From Papaver somniferum (Eukaryota; Streptophyta; Magnoliopsida; Ranunculales; Papaveraceae): a DNA stretch of 64,000 nt. Position numbers and translations under genes: made by a program. The notes below the pieces were generated by a model. It did no database searches and was not told where the DNA came from. It was given only the letters and a program-made list of their open reading frames with translations. Position 1 is the first letter of the stretch. Every line of letters starts with the position of its first letter. The DNA lies in the NCBI RefSeq assembly GCF_003573695.1, contig NC_039358.1, positions 195,524,418 to 195,588,417 of the forward strand, written 5' to 3'. Positions 54,825 through 64,000 of this stretch are shown here, one piece after another.

Positions 54825-54840
54825 GACTCAGATAATAGTA
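54825..54840 (+). repeat. Target site duplication of element C, right copy
   Basis: 'gactcagataatagta' follows C's poly(A) and matches 49,946-49,961. Confidence 0.95.
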
Positions 54841-55347
54841 TGGGTTCGAAAGATTGGAGTGAAGTTGATGCAGATATTCTAGCCAGGAAGCAATCTAGAA
54901 AAGTGGCCAAGCAAGCTGACAAGATCATGGCTATGAATTCAAAGTCTAATGAGGAAAGTCCAAGCCGTGAGCATAACAAGGATATTCAAGCAGGGTTGGA
55001 AGAAAATGTTTTTGATATAGGTAATATTTTGTCTATGGAGGAACTAGAGGAGGCAAGTACTATTAAGATTGATGAAGTACGTGCTAAATTCATTAGAGAT
55101 CCAGCCTTTAGACAAGATTATTTCAAGGAAAAAAAGGAGCAAATGGATAGAATGTCAACTAAGAAGAAATCTCAATGTCCTAAAGCTTGTTCCGGGTGGT
55201 AATTATGCTTCAGAGGAAAATGAAGAGGATTATGGCTATGATGATTATGAAGAGGAATACAAGGAGCCCTATGATTTGACTCAAATAATTGATGATCTCA
55301 TTCCCAAGAAGAAGAATTTTAGAGTTGGAAGACGAAAACGTTTTTAA
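54841..55347 (+). pseudogene. Element B ORF1, C-terminal part
   Basis: Continuation of B's ORF1 after the C insertion: 'MGSKDWSEVDADILARKQ', a Lys/Gln-rich and then acidic helical stretch, 'KFIRDPAFRQDYFKEKKEQM', and, after a one-base frameshift near 55,170, an acidic Tyr/Asp/Glu-rich tail, 'DLTQIIDDLIPKKKNFRVG' and the basic end 'RRKRF' with a stop at 55,345-55,347. I recognise no named domain in this tail. Element F carries the same tail in the opposite orientation, so the end of the gene is real for this family. What follows is 3' UTR, not an ORF2. Confidence 0.85.
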
Positions 55348-55528
55348 TTTCCTAGTTCTCTTCTTTATGCTAATTTTTTAATGTTTAGGATCTTATTTTA
55401 TGAGTTTTTAGAGTTTTTTTTTGCCCCTTTGGTTTATGGGGGTGGGGAGGCCTAGAGCCTCCCATTTTATAATTCTTGTAATTACGTTTTTTTGCTTTAA
55501 TAAACCATTTTGACCTAGCAAAAAAAAA
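55348..55528 (+). other. Element B 3' UTR and poly(A)
   Basis: T-rich 3' UTR with a G-rich patch and a 7-bp stem, 5-nt loop hairpin at 55,445-55,463 ('gggaggc' / 'gcctccc'). The end is 'ccattttgacctagc' followed by nine A. The same UTR, stem and tail occur in F. The last bases resemble the 'ttttgacttatc(A)n' tail of C, D and E. Confidence 0.85.
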
Positions 55529-56184
55529 TATGTTTTAAGGAATTACGTCTAGTAAAAATTGCATTTCTATGTACGTTAATTCAAGAAAATATGAAGGAAT
55601 CCAAATTTCACAATAGAAGAAGGATGAAAGACCAGCCAGAACTAATCCAAATTGTAACAAATTTCATCTATTTGAATCAAATTGAAAGACAAAGCCAATA
55701 CAAAAATAAAGAGTTCATAAAAATGTTGAGTTTTATATACGTTAACTCAAAAAAGTCTACACACTTCGTTATAAGTCTGAAATTGATTTCTGAAACTAAA
55801 TTGTAAACTGGATAAACTCATCTTTAACAGAAAAATTTTGAAAAATGTATTGTAATCACAATTAATATGTTCTAAGGCACTACATCTAGTAAAAATTGCA
55901 TTTCTATGTACGTTGATTCAAGAATATATGAAGGAAGTCAAATTTCACTATATAAGAAGGATGAAAGACCAAACAGAACTAATCCAAATCCTAACAAATT
56001 CCATCTATCTTGAATCAAGTAGAAAGAAAAAACCAACACAAAAAGAAAGAGTTCATAAAATATTGAATTTTATATAAGTTAACTCAAAAAGGTCTACACA
56101 CTTCGTTATAAGTCTGAAATTGATTTCTGAAACTAAATTGTAAACTAGATAAACTCATCTTTAACAGAAAAAGTTTAAAAAATG
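55529..56184 (+). repeat. Satellite, two monomers between elements B and F
   Basis: Normal head-to-tail satellite in the same orientation as elsewhere. It resumes at monomer phase 31 after B's poly(A) and ends at phase about 11, where F is inserted. The first monomer is variant III-like ('gaccagccag', 'attgtaac'). Confidence 0.95.
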
Positions 56185-56248
56185 TTTTTTTTGCTAGGTC
56201 AAAATGGTTTATTAAAGCAAAAAAACGTAATTACAAGAATTACAAAAT

Positions 56249-56267
56249 GGGAGGCTCAAGGCCTCCC
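56249..56267 (-). other. 3' UTR hairpin of element F
   Basis: 'gggaggc' / 'gcctccc' stem with a 5-nt loop, as in B at 55,445-55,463. The stem is identical and the loop differs at one position. Confidence 0.6.
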
Positions 56268-56360
56268 TACCCCCATAAACCAAAGGGGCAATTTTTTTTT
56301 AAAACACATAAATAAGCTCCTAAACACTTAAAAACAACATAAAGAAGAAAACTAGGTAAA

Positions 56361-56683
56361 TTAGAAACGTTTTCGCCCCTTATTTACAAATCTAAAATTC
56401 TTCTTCTTGGGAATGAGACCATCCATAATTTGAGTCAAATCATAGTCACCAGAAGTCTCTTTGTAATCATCTTCATAATCAACATAAGTTTCAGCATAGT
56501 CGCAATTCTCTTCATTTTCATCTGAAGCATAATTACCACCCGGAACAAGCTTAATAGAAGATTGAGATTTCTTCTAGTTAACATTCTATCTAGTTGCTCT
56601 TTTTTTTCCTTGAAATAGTCTTGTCTATAAACTGGATCTCTAATGAATTTAGCACGCACTTCATCAATCTATCTGAAATAGTC
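56361..56683 (-). pseudogene. Element F ORF1 C-terminal fragment
   Basis: Begins near 'IDEVRAKFIRDPVYRQDYF' and continues through the same Lys/Glu-rich helix as B. A frameshift after 'EQLDRMLTR' moves to the frame reading 'PGGNYASDENEE', an acidic Tyr/Asp tail and 'GRKRF' with a stop at 56,361-56,363. It is 5'-truncated. It differs from B by several substitutions and small indels, so the two are independent family members. Confidence 0.85.
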
Positions 56684-57690
56684 TTGAAAAATGGAATGTA
56701 ATCACAAATAATATGTTCTAAGACATTACGTCTAGTGAAGATTTCATTTCTATGTACGTTGATTCAAGAAAATATGAAGGAAGTCAGATTTCACAATAGA
56801 AGAAGGACGAAAGACCAAGCAGAACTAATCCAAATCCTAACAAATTTTCTACCTTGAATCAAATAGAAAGACAAAGCCAACATAAAAAGAAAGAGTTCAT
56901 AAGAATGTTGAATTTTATATACGTTAACTAAAAAAAGTCTACACACTTCGTTATACGTCTGAAATTGATTTCTGAGACTAAATTGTAAACTAGATAAACT
57001 CATCTTTAACAGAAAAAGTTTGAAAAATGTATTGTAATCACAATTAATATGTTCTAAGGCAGTACGTCTAGTAAAAATTACATTTCTATGTACGGTGATT
57101 CAAGAAAATATGAAGGAAGTCAAATTTCACAATAGAAGAAGGACGAAAGACCAAGCAGAACTACTCCAAATCCTAACAAATTTCTCTATCTTGAATCAAA
57201 TAGAAAGATAAAGCCAACACAAAAAGAAAGAGTTCATAAAAATGTTGAATTTTATATATGTTAACTGAAAAAAGTCTACACACTTCCTTATAAGTCGAAA
57301 ATTGATTTCTGAGACTAAATTGTATACTAGATAAACTCATCTTTAACATAAAAAGTTTGAAAATGTATTGTAATTACAATTAATTTGTTCTAAGGCAATA
57401 TGTCTAGTAAAAATTGTATTTCTATGTACGTTGATTCAAGAAAATATGAAGGAAGTCAAATTTCACAGTAGAAGAAAGATGAAAGGCCATGCAGAACTAA
57501 TCCAAATCCTAAGAAATTTCATCTATCTTGAATCAAATAGAAAGACAAAGCCAACATAAATAGAAAGAGTTCATAAAAATGTTGAATTTTATATACGTTA
57601 ACTCAAAAAAGTCTACACATTTCGTTATAAGTCGGAAATTGATTTCTGAGACTAAATTGTAAACTAGATAAATTCATCTTTAACAGAAAA

Positions 57691-57966
57691 AGTTTGAAAA
57701 ATGTCGTGTAATTACAATTAATATGTTCTAAGGCAATACGTCTAGTAAAAATTGCATTTCTATGTACGTTGATTCAAGAAAATATGAAGGAAGTCAAATT
57801 TCATGATAGAAGAAAGATGAAAGATCATGCAGAACTAATCCAAATCCTAACAAATTTCATCTATCTTGAATCAAATAGAAAGACAAAGCCAACACAAAAA
57901 GAAAGAGTTCATAAAAATGTTGAATTTAATATACGTTAACTAGATAAACTCATCTTTAACAGAAAA
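57691..57966 (+). repeat. Monomer with a 62-bp deletion
   Basis: At 57,941 'gttaact' joins 'agataaactc'; the 62 bp that normally lie between two 'aact' words are missing. The unit length of 276 bp equals 338 minus 62. The same deletion is in 59,478-59,752. Confidence 0.85.
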
Positions 57967-58127
57967 AGTTTGAAAAATTTATTGTCATCAGAATTAATAT
58001 GTTCTAAGGCAATACATCTAGTAAAAATTGCATTTTTATATATGTTAACTCAAAAAATTCTACACACTTGTTATAAGTCGGAAATTGATTTCTGAGACTA
58101 ACTAAATAAACTCATCTTTAACAGAAA
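57967..58127 (+). repeat. Half-length satellite monomer (161 bp)
   Basis: This unit follows the first half of a monomer to 'aaaaattgcattttta' and continues as the second half, 'tatatgttaactcaaaaaa', joining the two equivalent positions of the proposed half-units. A further small loss of about 9 bp ('gactaactaaataaac') explains 161 instead of about 169. Confidence 0.85.
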
Positions 58128-59477
58128 AGTTTGAAAAATGTATTGTAATCAGAATTGATATGTTGTAAGGAAATATATCTAGTAAAAATTGCATTTCTAT
58201 GTACGTTGATTCAAGAAAATTTGAAGGAAGTCAAATTTCACAATAGAAGAAGGTTGAAAGACCAAGCAGAACTAATCCAAATCCTAACAAATTCATCTAT
58301 CTTGAATCAGATAGAAAGACAAAGGCAATACAAAAATAAAGAGTTCATAAATATGTTGAATTTTATATACATTAACTCAAAATAGTCAACACACTTCGTT
58401 ATAAGTCGGAAGTTGATTTCTGAGACTAAGTTGTAAACTAGATAAATTCATCTTTAACAGAAAAAGTTTGAAAAATATATTGTAATTACAATTAATATGT
58501 TCTAAGGTAATACCCCTAATAAAAATTTAATTTCTATGTACGTTGATTCAAGAAAATATCAAGGATGTCAAATTTCACAATAGAAGAAAGATGAAAGATC
58601 ATGCAGAACTAATCCAAATCCTAACAAATTTCATCTATCTTGAATCAAATAGAAAGACAAAGCCAACATAAAAAGAAAGAGTTCATAAAAATGTTGAATT
58701 TTATATACGTTAACTCAAAATAGTCTACTCATTTCGTTATAAGTCGGAAATTAATTTCTGAGACTAAATTTTAAACTAGATAAACTCATCTTTAACAGAA
58801 AAAGTTTGAAAAATGTATTGTAATTACAATTAATATGTTCTAAGGCAACACGCCCAGTAAAAATGGCATTTCTATGTACGTTGATTAAAGAAAATATGAA
58901 GGAAGTCAAATTTCACAATAGAAGAAAGATGAAAGGCCATGCAGAACTAATCCAAATCCTAACAAATTTCATCTATCTTAAATCAAATAGAAAGACAAAG
59001 CCAACATAAAAAGAAAGAGTTCATAAAAATGTTGAATTTTATATACGTTAACTCAAAAAAGTCTACACATTTCGTTATAAGTCAGAAATTGATTTCTGAG
59101 ACTAAATTGTAAACTGGATAAACTCATCTTTAACAGAAAAAGTTTGAAAAATGTATTGTAATTACAATTAATATGTTCTAAGGCATTACGACTAGTAAAA
59201 ATTGCATTTCTATGTACATTGATTCAAGAAAATATGAAGGAATTCAAATTTCATGATAGAAGAAAGATGAAAGGCCATGCTGAACTAATCCAAATCCTAA
59301 CAAATTTCATCTTTCTTAAATTAAATAGAAAAACAAAGCCAACAGAAAAAGAAAGAGTTCATAAAAATGTTGAATTTTATATACGTTAACTCAAAAAAGT
59401 CTACACATTTCGTTATAAGTCGGAAATTGATTTCTGAGACTAAATTGTAAACTAGATAACTCATCTTTAAGAGAAAA

Positions 59478-59752
59478 AGTTTGAAAAATGTATTGTAATT
59501 ACAATTAATATGTTCTAAAGCAATACGTCTAGTAAAAATTTCATTTCTATGTACGTTGATTCAATAAAATATCAAGGAAGTCAAATTTCACAATAGAAGA
59601 AAAATGAAAGATCATGCAGAACTAATACAAATCCTAACAAATTTCATCTATCTTGAATTAAATAGAAAGACAAAGCCAACACAAAATGAAAGAGTTCATA
59701 AAAATGTTGAATTTAATATACGTTAACTAGATAAACTCATCTTTAACAGAAA
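59478..59752 (+). repeat. Second monomer with the same 62-bp deletion
   Basis: The junction 'cgttaactagataaactc' at 59,728 is identical to that at 57,941, and the following monomer shares 'atcagaattaatatg'. The two are paralogous copies of one event about 1.79 kb apart. Confidence 0.82.
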
Positions 59753-62700
59753 AGTTTGAAAAATATATTGTAATCAGAATTAATATGTTCTAAGGAAATA
59801 CGTCTAATAAAAATTGCATTTCTATGTACGTTGATTCAAGAAAATATGAAGGAAGTCAAATTTCACCATGGAAGAAGGTTGAAAGACCAAGCAGAACTAA
59901 TCCAAATCCTGACAAATTTCATCTATCTTGAATCAGATAGAAAGACAAAACCAACACAAAAGGAAAGAGTTCATAAAAATGTTAAATTTTATATATGTTA
60001 ACTGAAAAAAGTCTACACACTTCGTTATAAGTCGGAAGTTGATTTATGAGACTAAATTGTAAACTAGATAAACTCATCTTTAACAGAAAAGTTTGAAAAA
60101 TATATTGTAATTACAATTAATATGTTCTAAGGTAATACCTCTAATAAAAATTTCATTTCTATGTACGTTGATTCAAGAAAATATCAAGGAAGTCAAATTT
60201 CACAATAGAAGAAGGTTGAAAGACCAAGCAGAACTAATCCAAATCCTAACAAATTTCATCTATCTTGAATCAGATAAAAAGACAAAGGCAATACAAAAAT
60301 AAAGAGTTCATAAATATGTTGAATTTTATATACGTTAACTCAAAATAGTCTACACACTTCGTCATAAATCGGAAGTTGATTTCTGAGACTAAATTGTAAA
60401 CTAGATAAACTCATCTTTAAAAGAAAAAGTTTGAAAAATGTATTGTAATCACAATTAATATGTTATAAGGCAATACGTTCGGTAAAAATTACATTTCTAT
60501 GTACGTTGATTCAAGAAAATATGAAGGAAGTCAAATTTCACAATAGAAGAAGGTTGAAAGACCAAGCAGAACTAATCCAAATCCGGACAAATTTCATCTA
60601 TCTTGAATCAGATAGAAAGACAAAACCAACACAAAAGGAAAGAGTTCATAAAAATGTTAAATTTTATATATGTTAACTGAAAAAAGTCTACACACTTTGT
60701 CATAAGTCGGAAGTTGATTTATGAGACTAAATTGTAAACTAGATAAACTCATCTTTAACAGAAAAGTTTGAAAATATATTGTAACTACAATTAATATGTT
60801 CTAAGGTAATACCTCGAATAAAAATTTCATTTCTATGTACGTTGATTCAAGAAAATATCAAGGAAGTCAAATTTCACAATAGAAGAAGGATGAAAGACCC
60901 TGCATAACTAATCCAAATCATGACAAATTTCATCTATCTTGAATAAAATAGAAAGACAAAGCCAACACAAAAAGAAAGAGTTCATAAAAATGTTGAATTT
61001 AATATACGTTAACTCAAAAAAGTCTACACACTTTGTTATAAATCGGAAATTGATTTCTAAGACTAAATTGTAAACTATATAAACTCATCTTTAACATAAA
61101 AAGTTTGAAAAATGTATTGTAATCACAATTAATATGTTCTAAGGAAATACGTCCAGTAAAAATTACATTTCTATGTACGTTGATTCAAGAAAATATGAAG
61201 GAAGTAAAATTTCACAATAGAAGAAGGACGAAAGACCGTGCAGAACTAATCCAAATCCTAACAAATTTCATCTATCTTGAATCAAATATAAAGACAAAGC
61301 CAACACAAAAAGAAAGAGTTCATATAAATGTTGAATTTAATATACGTTAACTCAAAAAAGTTTACACACTTTGTTATAAGTCGGAAATTGATTTCTGAGA
61401 CTAAATTGTAAACTAGATAAACTCATCTTTAACTTTGAAAAATGTATTGTAATCACAATTAATATGTTCTAAAGAAATAAGTCCAGTAAAAATTACATTT
61501 CTATGTACGTTGATTCAAGAAAATATGAAGGAAGTCAAATTTCACAATAGAAGAAAGATGAAAGACCATGCAGAACTAATCCAATTCCTAACAAATTTCA
61601 TCTATCTTGAATCAAATAGAAAGACAAAGCCAACATAAAAAGAAAGAGTTCATAAAAATGTTGAATTTTATATACGTTAACTCAAAAAAGTCTACACAAT
61701 TCGTTATAAGTCGGAAATTGATTTCTGAGACTACATTGTAAACTAGATAAACTCATCTTTAACAGAAAAAGTTTGAAAAATTTATTGTAATTACAATTAA
61801 TATGTTTTAAGGCAATACGTCTTGTAAAAATTTCATTTCTATGTACGTTGTTTAAAGAAAATAACAAGGAAGTCAAATTTCACAATAGAAGAAAGATGAA
61901 AGATCATGCAGAACTAATCCAAATCCTAACAAATTTCATCTATCTTAAATAAAATAGAATGACAAAGCCAACACAAAAAGAAAGAGTTCATAAATATGTT
62001 GAATTTTATATACGTTAACTCAAAATAGTCTACACACTTCGTCATAAATCGGAAGCTGATTTCTGAGACTAAATTGTAAACTAGATAAACTCATCTTTAA
62101 CAGAAAAAGTTTGAAAAATGTATTGTAATCACAATTAATATGTTCTAAAAAATACGTCCGGTAAAAATTACATTTCTATGTACGTTGATTCAAGAAAATA
62201 TGAAGGAAATCAAATTTCACACTAGAAGAAGGATGAAAGACCATGCAGAACTAATCCGAATGCTCACAAATTTCATCTATCTTGAACCAAATAGAAAGAC
62301 AAAGCCAACAGAAAAAGAAAGAGTTCATAAAAATGTTGAATTTAATATAGGTTAACTCAAAAAAGTCTACACACTTTGTTATAAGTCGGAAATTGATTTC
62401 CGAGACTAAATTGTAAACTAGATAAACTCATCTTTAACAGAAAAATTTTGAAAAATGTATTGTAATCACAATTAATATGTTCTAAGGCAATACGTCCAGT
62501 AAAAATTACATTTCTATGTACGTTGATTCAAGAAAATATGAAGGAAGTCAAATTTCACAATAGAAGAAGGATGAAAGACCATGCATAACTAATCCAAATC
62601 TTAACAAATTTCATCTATCTTGAATCAAATAGAAATACAAAGCCAACACAAGAAGAAAGAGTTCATAAAAATGTTGAATTTTATATATGTTAACTCAAAA

Positions 62701-64000
62701 AAGTCTACACACTTCGTTATAAGTCGGAAATTGATTTCTGAGACTAAATTGTAAACTAAATAAACTCATCTTTAACAGAAAAAGTTTGAAAAATGTATTG
62801 TAATTACAATTAATATGTTCAAAGGAAATGCGTCTTGTGAAAATTTCATTTCTATGTACGTTGATTCAAGAAAATATCAAGGAAGTCAAATTTCACAATT
62901 GAAGAAAGATGAAAGATCATGCAGAACTAATCCAAATACTAACAAAATTTCATCTATCTTGAATCAAATAGAAAGACAAAGCCAACACAAAAATAAAGAG
63001 TTCATAAAAATGTTGAATTTAAAATACGTTAACTCAAAAAAGTCTCCACACTTTGTTATAAGTCGGAAATTGATTTCTGAGACTAAATTGTAAACTAGAT
63101 AAACTCTTCTTTAACAGAAAAAGTTTGAAATATGTATTGTAATCACAATTAATATGTTCTAAGGCAATACGTCCAATGAAAATTACATTTCTATGTACGT
63201 TGATTCAAGAAAATATGAAGGAAGTCAAATTTCACAGTAGAAGAAGGATGAAAGACCATGCAGAACTAATCCAAAACCTAACAAATTTCATCTATCTTTA
63301 ATCAAATAGAAAGACAAAGCCAACACAAAAAGAAAGAGTTCATAAATATGTTGAATTTTATATACGTTAACTCAAAATAGTCTACACACTTCGTCATAAA
63401 TCGGAAGTTGATTTCTGAGACTAAATTGTAAACTAGATAAACTCATCTTTAACAGAAAAAGTTTGAAATATGTATTGTAATCACAATTAATATGTTCTAA
63501 GGCAATACGTCCAATGAAAATTACATTTCTATGTACGTTGATTCAAGAAAATATGAAGGAAGTCAAATTTCACAGTAGAAGAAGGATGAAAGACCATGCA
63601 GAACTAATCCAAAACCTAACAAATTTCATCTATCTTGAATCAAATAGAAAAACAAAGCCAACACAAAAAGAAAGAGTTCATAAATATGTTGAATTTTATA
63701 TACGTTAACTCAAAATAGTCTACAGACTGAGTCATAAATCGGAAGTTGATTTCTGAGACTAAATTGTAAACTAGATAAACTCATCTTTAACAGAAAAAGT
63801 TTGAAAAATGTATTGTAATCACAATTAATATGTTCTAAGGCAATACGTCCGGTAAAAATTACATTTCTATGTACGTTGATTCAAGAAAATATGAAGGAAG
63901 TCAAATTTCACAGTAGAAGAAGGATGAAAGACCATGCAGAACTAATCCAAACCCTAACAAATTTCATCTATCTTGAATCAAATAGAAAGAAAAAGCCAAC

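Larger units (their letters stand above)
48201..55528 (+). mobile_element. Element B: ORF1-only LINE-like element carrying nested insertions
   Basis: Plus-strand element whose own sequence is about 48,201-49,961 plus 54,841-55,528, roughly 2.4 kb. The ORF1 reading frame runs across the C insertion point when one target-duplication copy is removed, and then goes straight to a 3' UTR and poly(A) (55,520-55,528). No endonuclease or RT sequence belongs to B itself. The satellite resumes right after the poly(A) ('atatgttttaagg'), out of phase with the left flank by about 160 bp. The 5' limit against element A is uncertain; 48,201-48,310 holds no feature I recognise. Confidence 0.8.
56185..56683 (-). 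mobile_element. Element F: 5'-truncated copy of the B family, minus strand
   Basis: Minus-strand LINE-like fragment of 499 bp. It starts with poly(T) (56,185-56,192) and 'gctaggtcaaaatgg', the reverse complement of B's 3' end, and runs through the 3' UTR into the C-terminal ORF1 region. Flanking satellite shows a 10-bp target duplication with one mismatch: 'ttaaaaaatg' (56,175-56,184) and 'ttgaaaaatg' (56,684-56,693). Satellite phase is preserved across it, so this is a clean insertion independent of B. Confidence 0.92.
56684..64000 (+). repeat. Satellite array, right block (about 22 monomers)
   Basis: Same satellite and orientation as the left block, but a different variant mix: mostly variant I-like units with 'gtaatcacaattaatatg' and 'cgtccagtaaaaattacat'. 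Variants II-IV are rare. Monomers look more diverged, and several are shortened (57,691-57,966; 57,967-58,127; 59,478-59,752). Two adjacent near-copies lie at about 63,120-63,800 (marker 'cgtccaatgaaaattac' at 63,171 and 63,510). The block runs off the window. Confidence 0.95.

Noticed and set aside
46411..55528. Elements A and B as one LINE rearranged by twin priming (5' inversion)
   Set aside because: Both contain the same ORF1 region but with strongly different sequence, so they cannot be two parts of one RNA.
46411..55528. An LTR retrotransposon (because of CCHC knuckle, RT and RNase H)
   Set aside because: There are no LTRs, integrase or protease. RT motifs, zf-RVT, terminal RNase H, poly(A) tails and variable-length target duplications are those of L1-type LINEs.
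46405..55545. A target site duplication around the whole 9.1-kb nest
   Set aside because: The flanking satellite phases differ by about 160 bp and no matching short repeat is seen beyond the 6-bp microhomology at the left.
1083..63708. Recurrent 60-101-codon reading frames in the satellite (MKEVKFHNRRRMKD...-like)
   Set aside because: They repeat because the monomer repeats. Sister monomers shift frame in the middle or carry stops, many begin with non-ATG codons, the monomer length is not a multiple of three, and no domain is recognisable. Random A-rich sequence without a stop in one frame explains them.
1..64000. tRNA, rRNA, telomere repeats or host genes
   Set aside because: None could be recognised on reading both strands; all sequence outside the LINEs is satellite, except about 100 bp at 48,201-48,310 with no clear feature.

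Overview
The window is plant-type repetitive DNA. About 54.4 of the 64 kb is a head-to-tail satellite with a monomer of about 338 bp. It is A+T-rich, with A exceeding T on the given strand throughout. The satellite is broken by a 9.1-kb nest of non-LTR (LINE, L1-like) retrotransposons at 46.41-55.53 kb and by a 0.5-kb LINE fragment at 56.19-56.68 kb. The LINE domains (DUF4283 plus CCHC knuckle in ORF1; endonuclease tail, RT, zf-RVT and a C-terminal RNase H in ORF2) point to a flowering plant. I cannot name the species, and no host gene, tRNA or rRNA is visible. The setting is probably centromeric, pericentromeric or knob heterochromatin, but that is inference.

Layout. 1-46,410: roughly 137 satellite monomers of at least four recurring variants. 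Long near-identical blocks are repeated at offsets of about 3.0, 3.35 and 4.05 kb (9, 10 and 12 monomers), which is higher-order structure or recent unequal exchange. 46,405-46,569: a 73-bp-arm hairpin at the satellite/LINE junction. 46,411 to about 48,200: element A, minus strand, a decayed ORF1. About 48,200 to 55,528: element B, plus strand, which in its pre-insertion form is only an ORF1-like gene followed directly by a 3' UTR and poly(A). B carries element C (RNase H end of an L1, 16-bp target duplication). C carries element D (minus strand, 5'-truncated L1 with RT, zf-RVT and RNase H, 15-bp target duplication). D carries element E (plus strand, RNase H end, 8-bp target duplication). The insertion order B, C, D, E can therefore be read directly. 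55,529-56,184: two satellite monomers. 56,185-56,683: element F, an inverted 5'-truncated copy of the B family with its own target duplication. 56,684-64,000: satellite again, of a different variant mix, with shortened monomers including one half-length unit.

Two points stand out. First, the 338-bp monomer appears to be a diverged dimer of about 169 bp, and a natural half-length monomer joined at the equivalent point of the two halves supports this. Second, B and F look like an 'ORF1-only' LINE family (comparable in layout to mammalian HAL1) that shares its extreme 3' tail and a small 3' UTR stem-loop layout with the RNase H-bearing L1s nested inside it, suggesting mobilisation in trans. All protein-coding remnants here are broken except the short RNase H reading frame of E.
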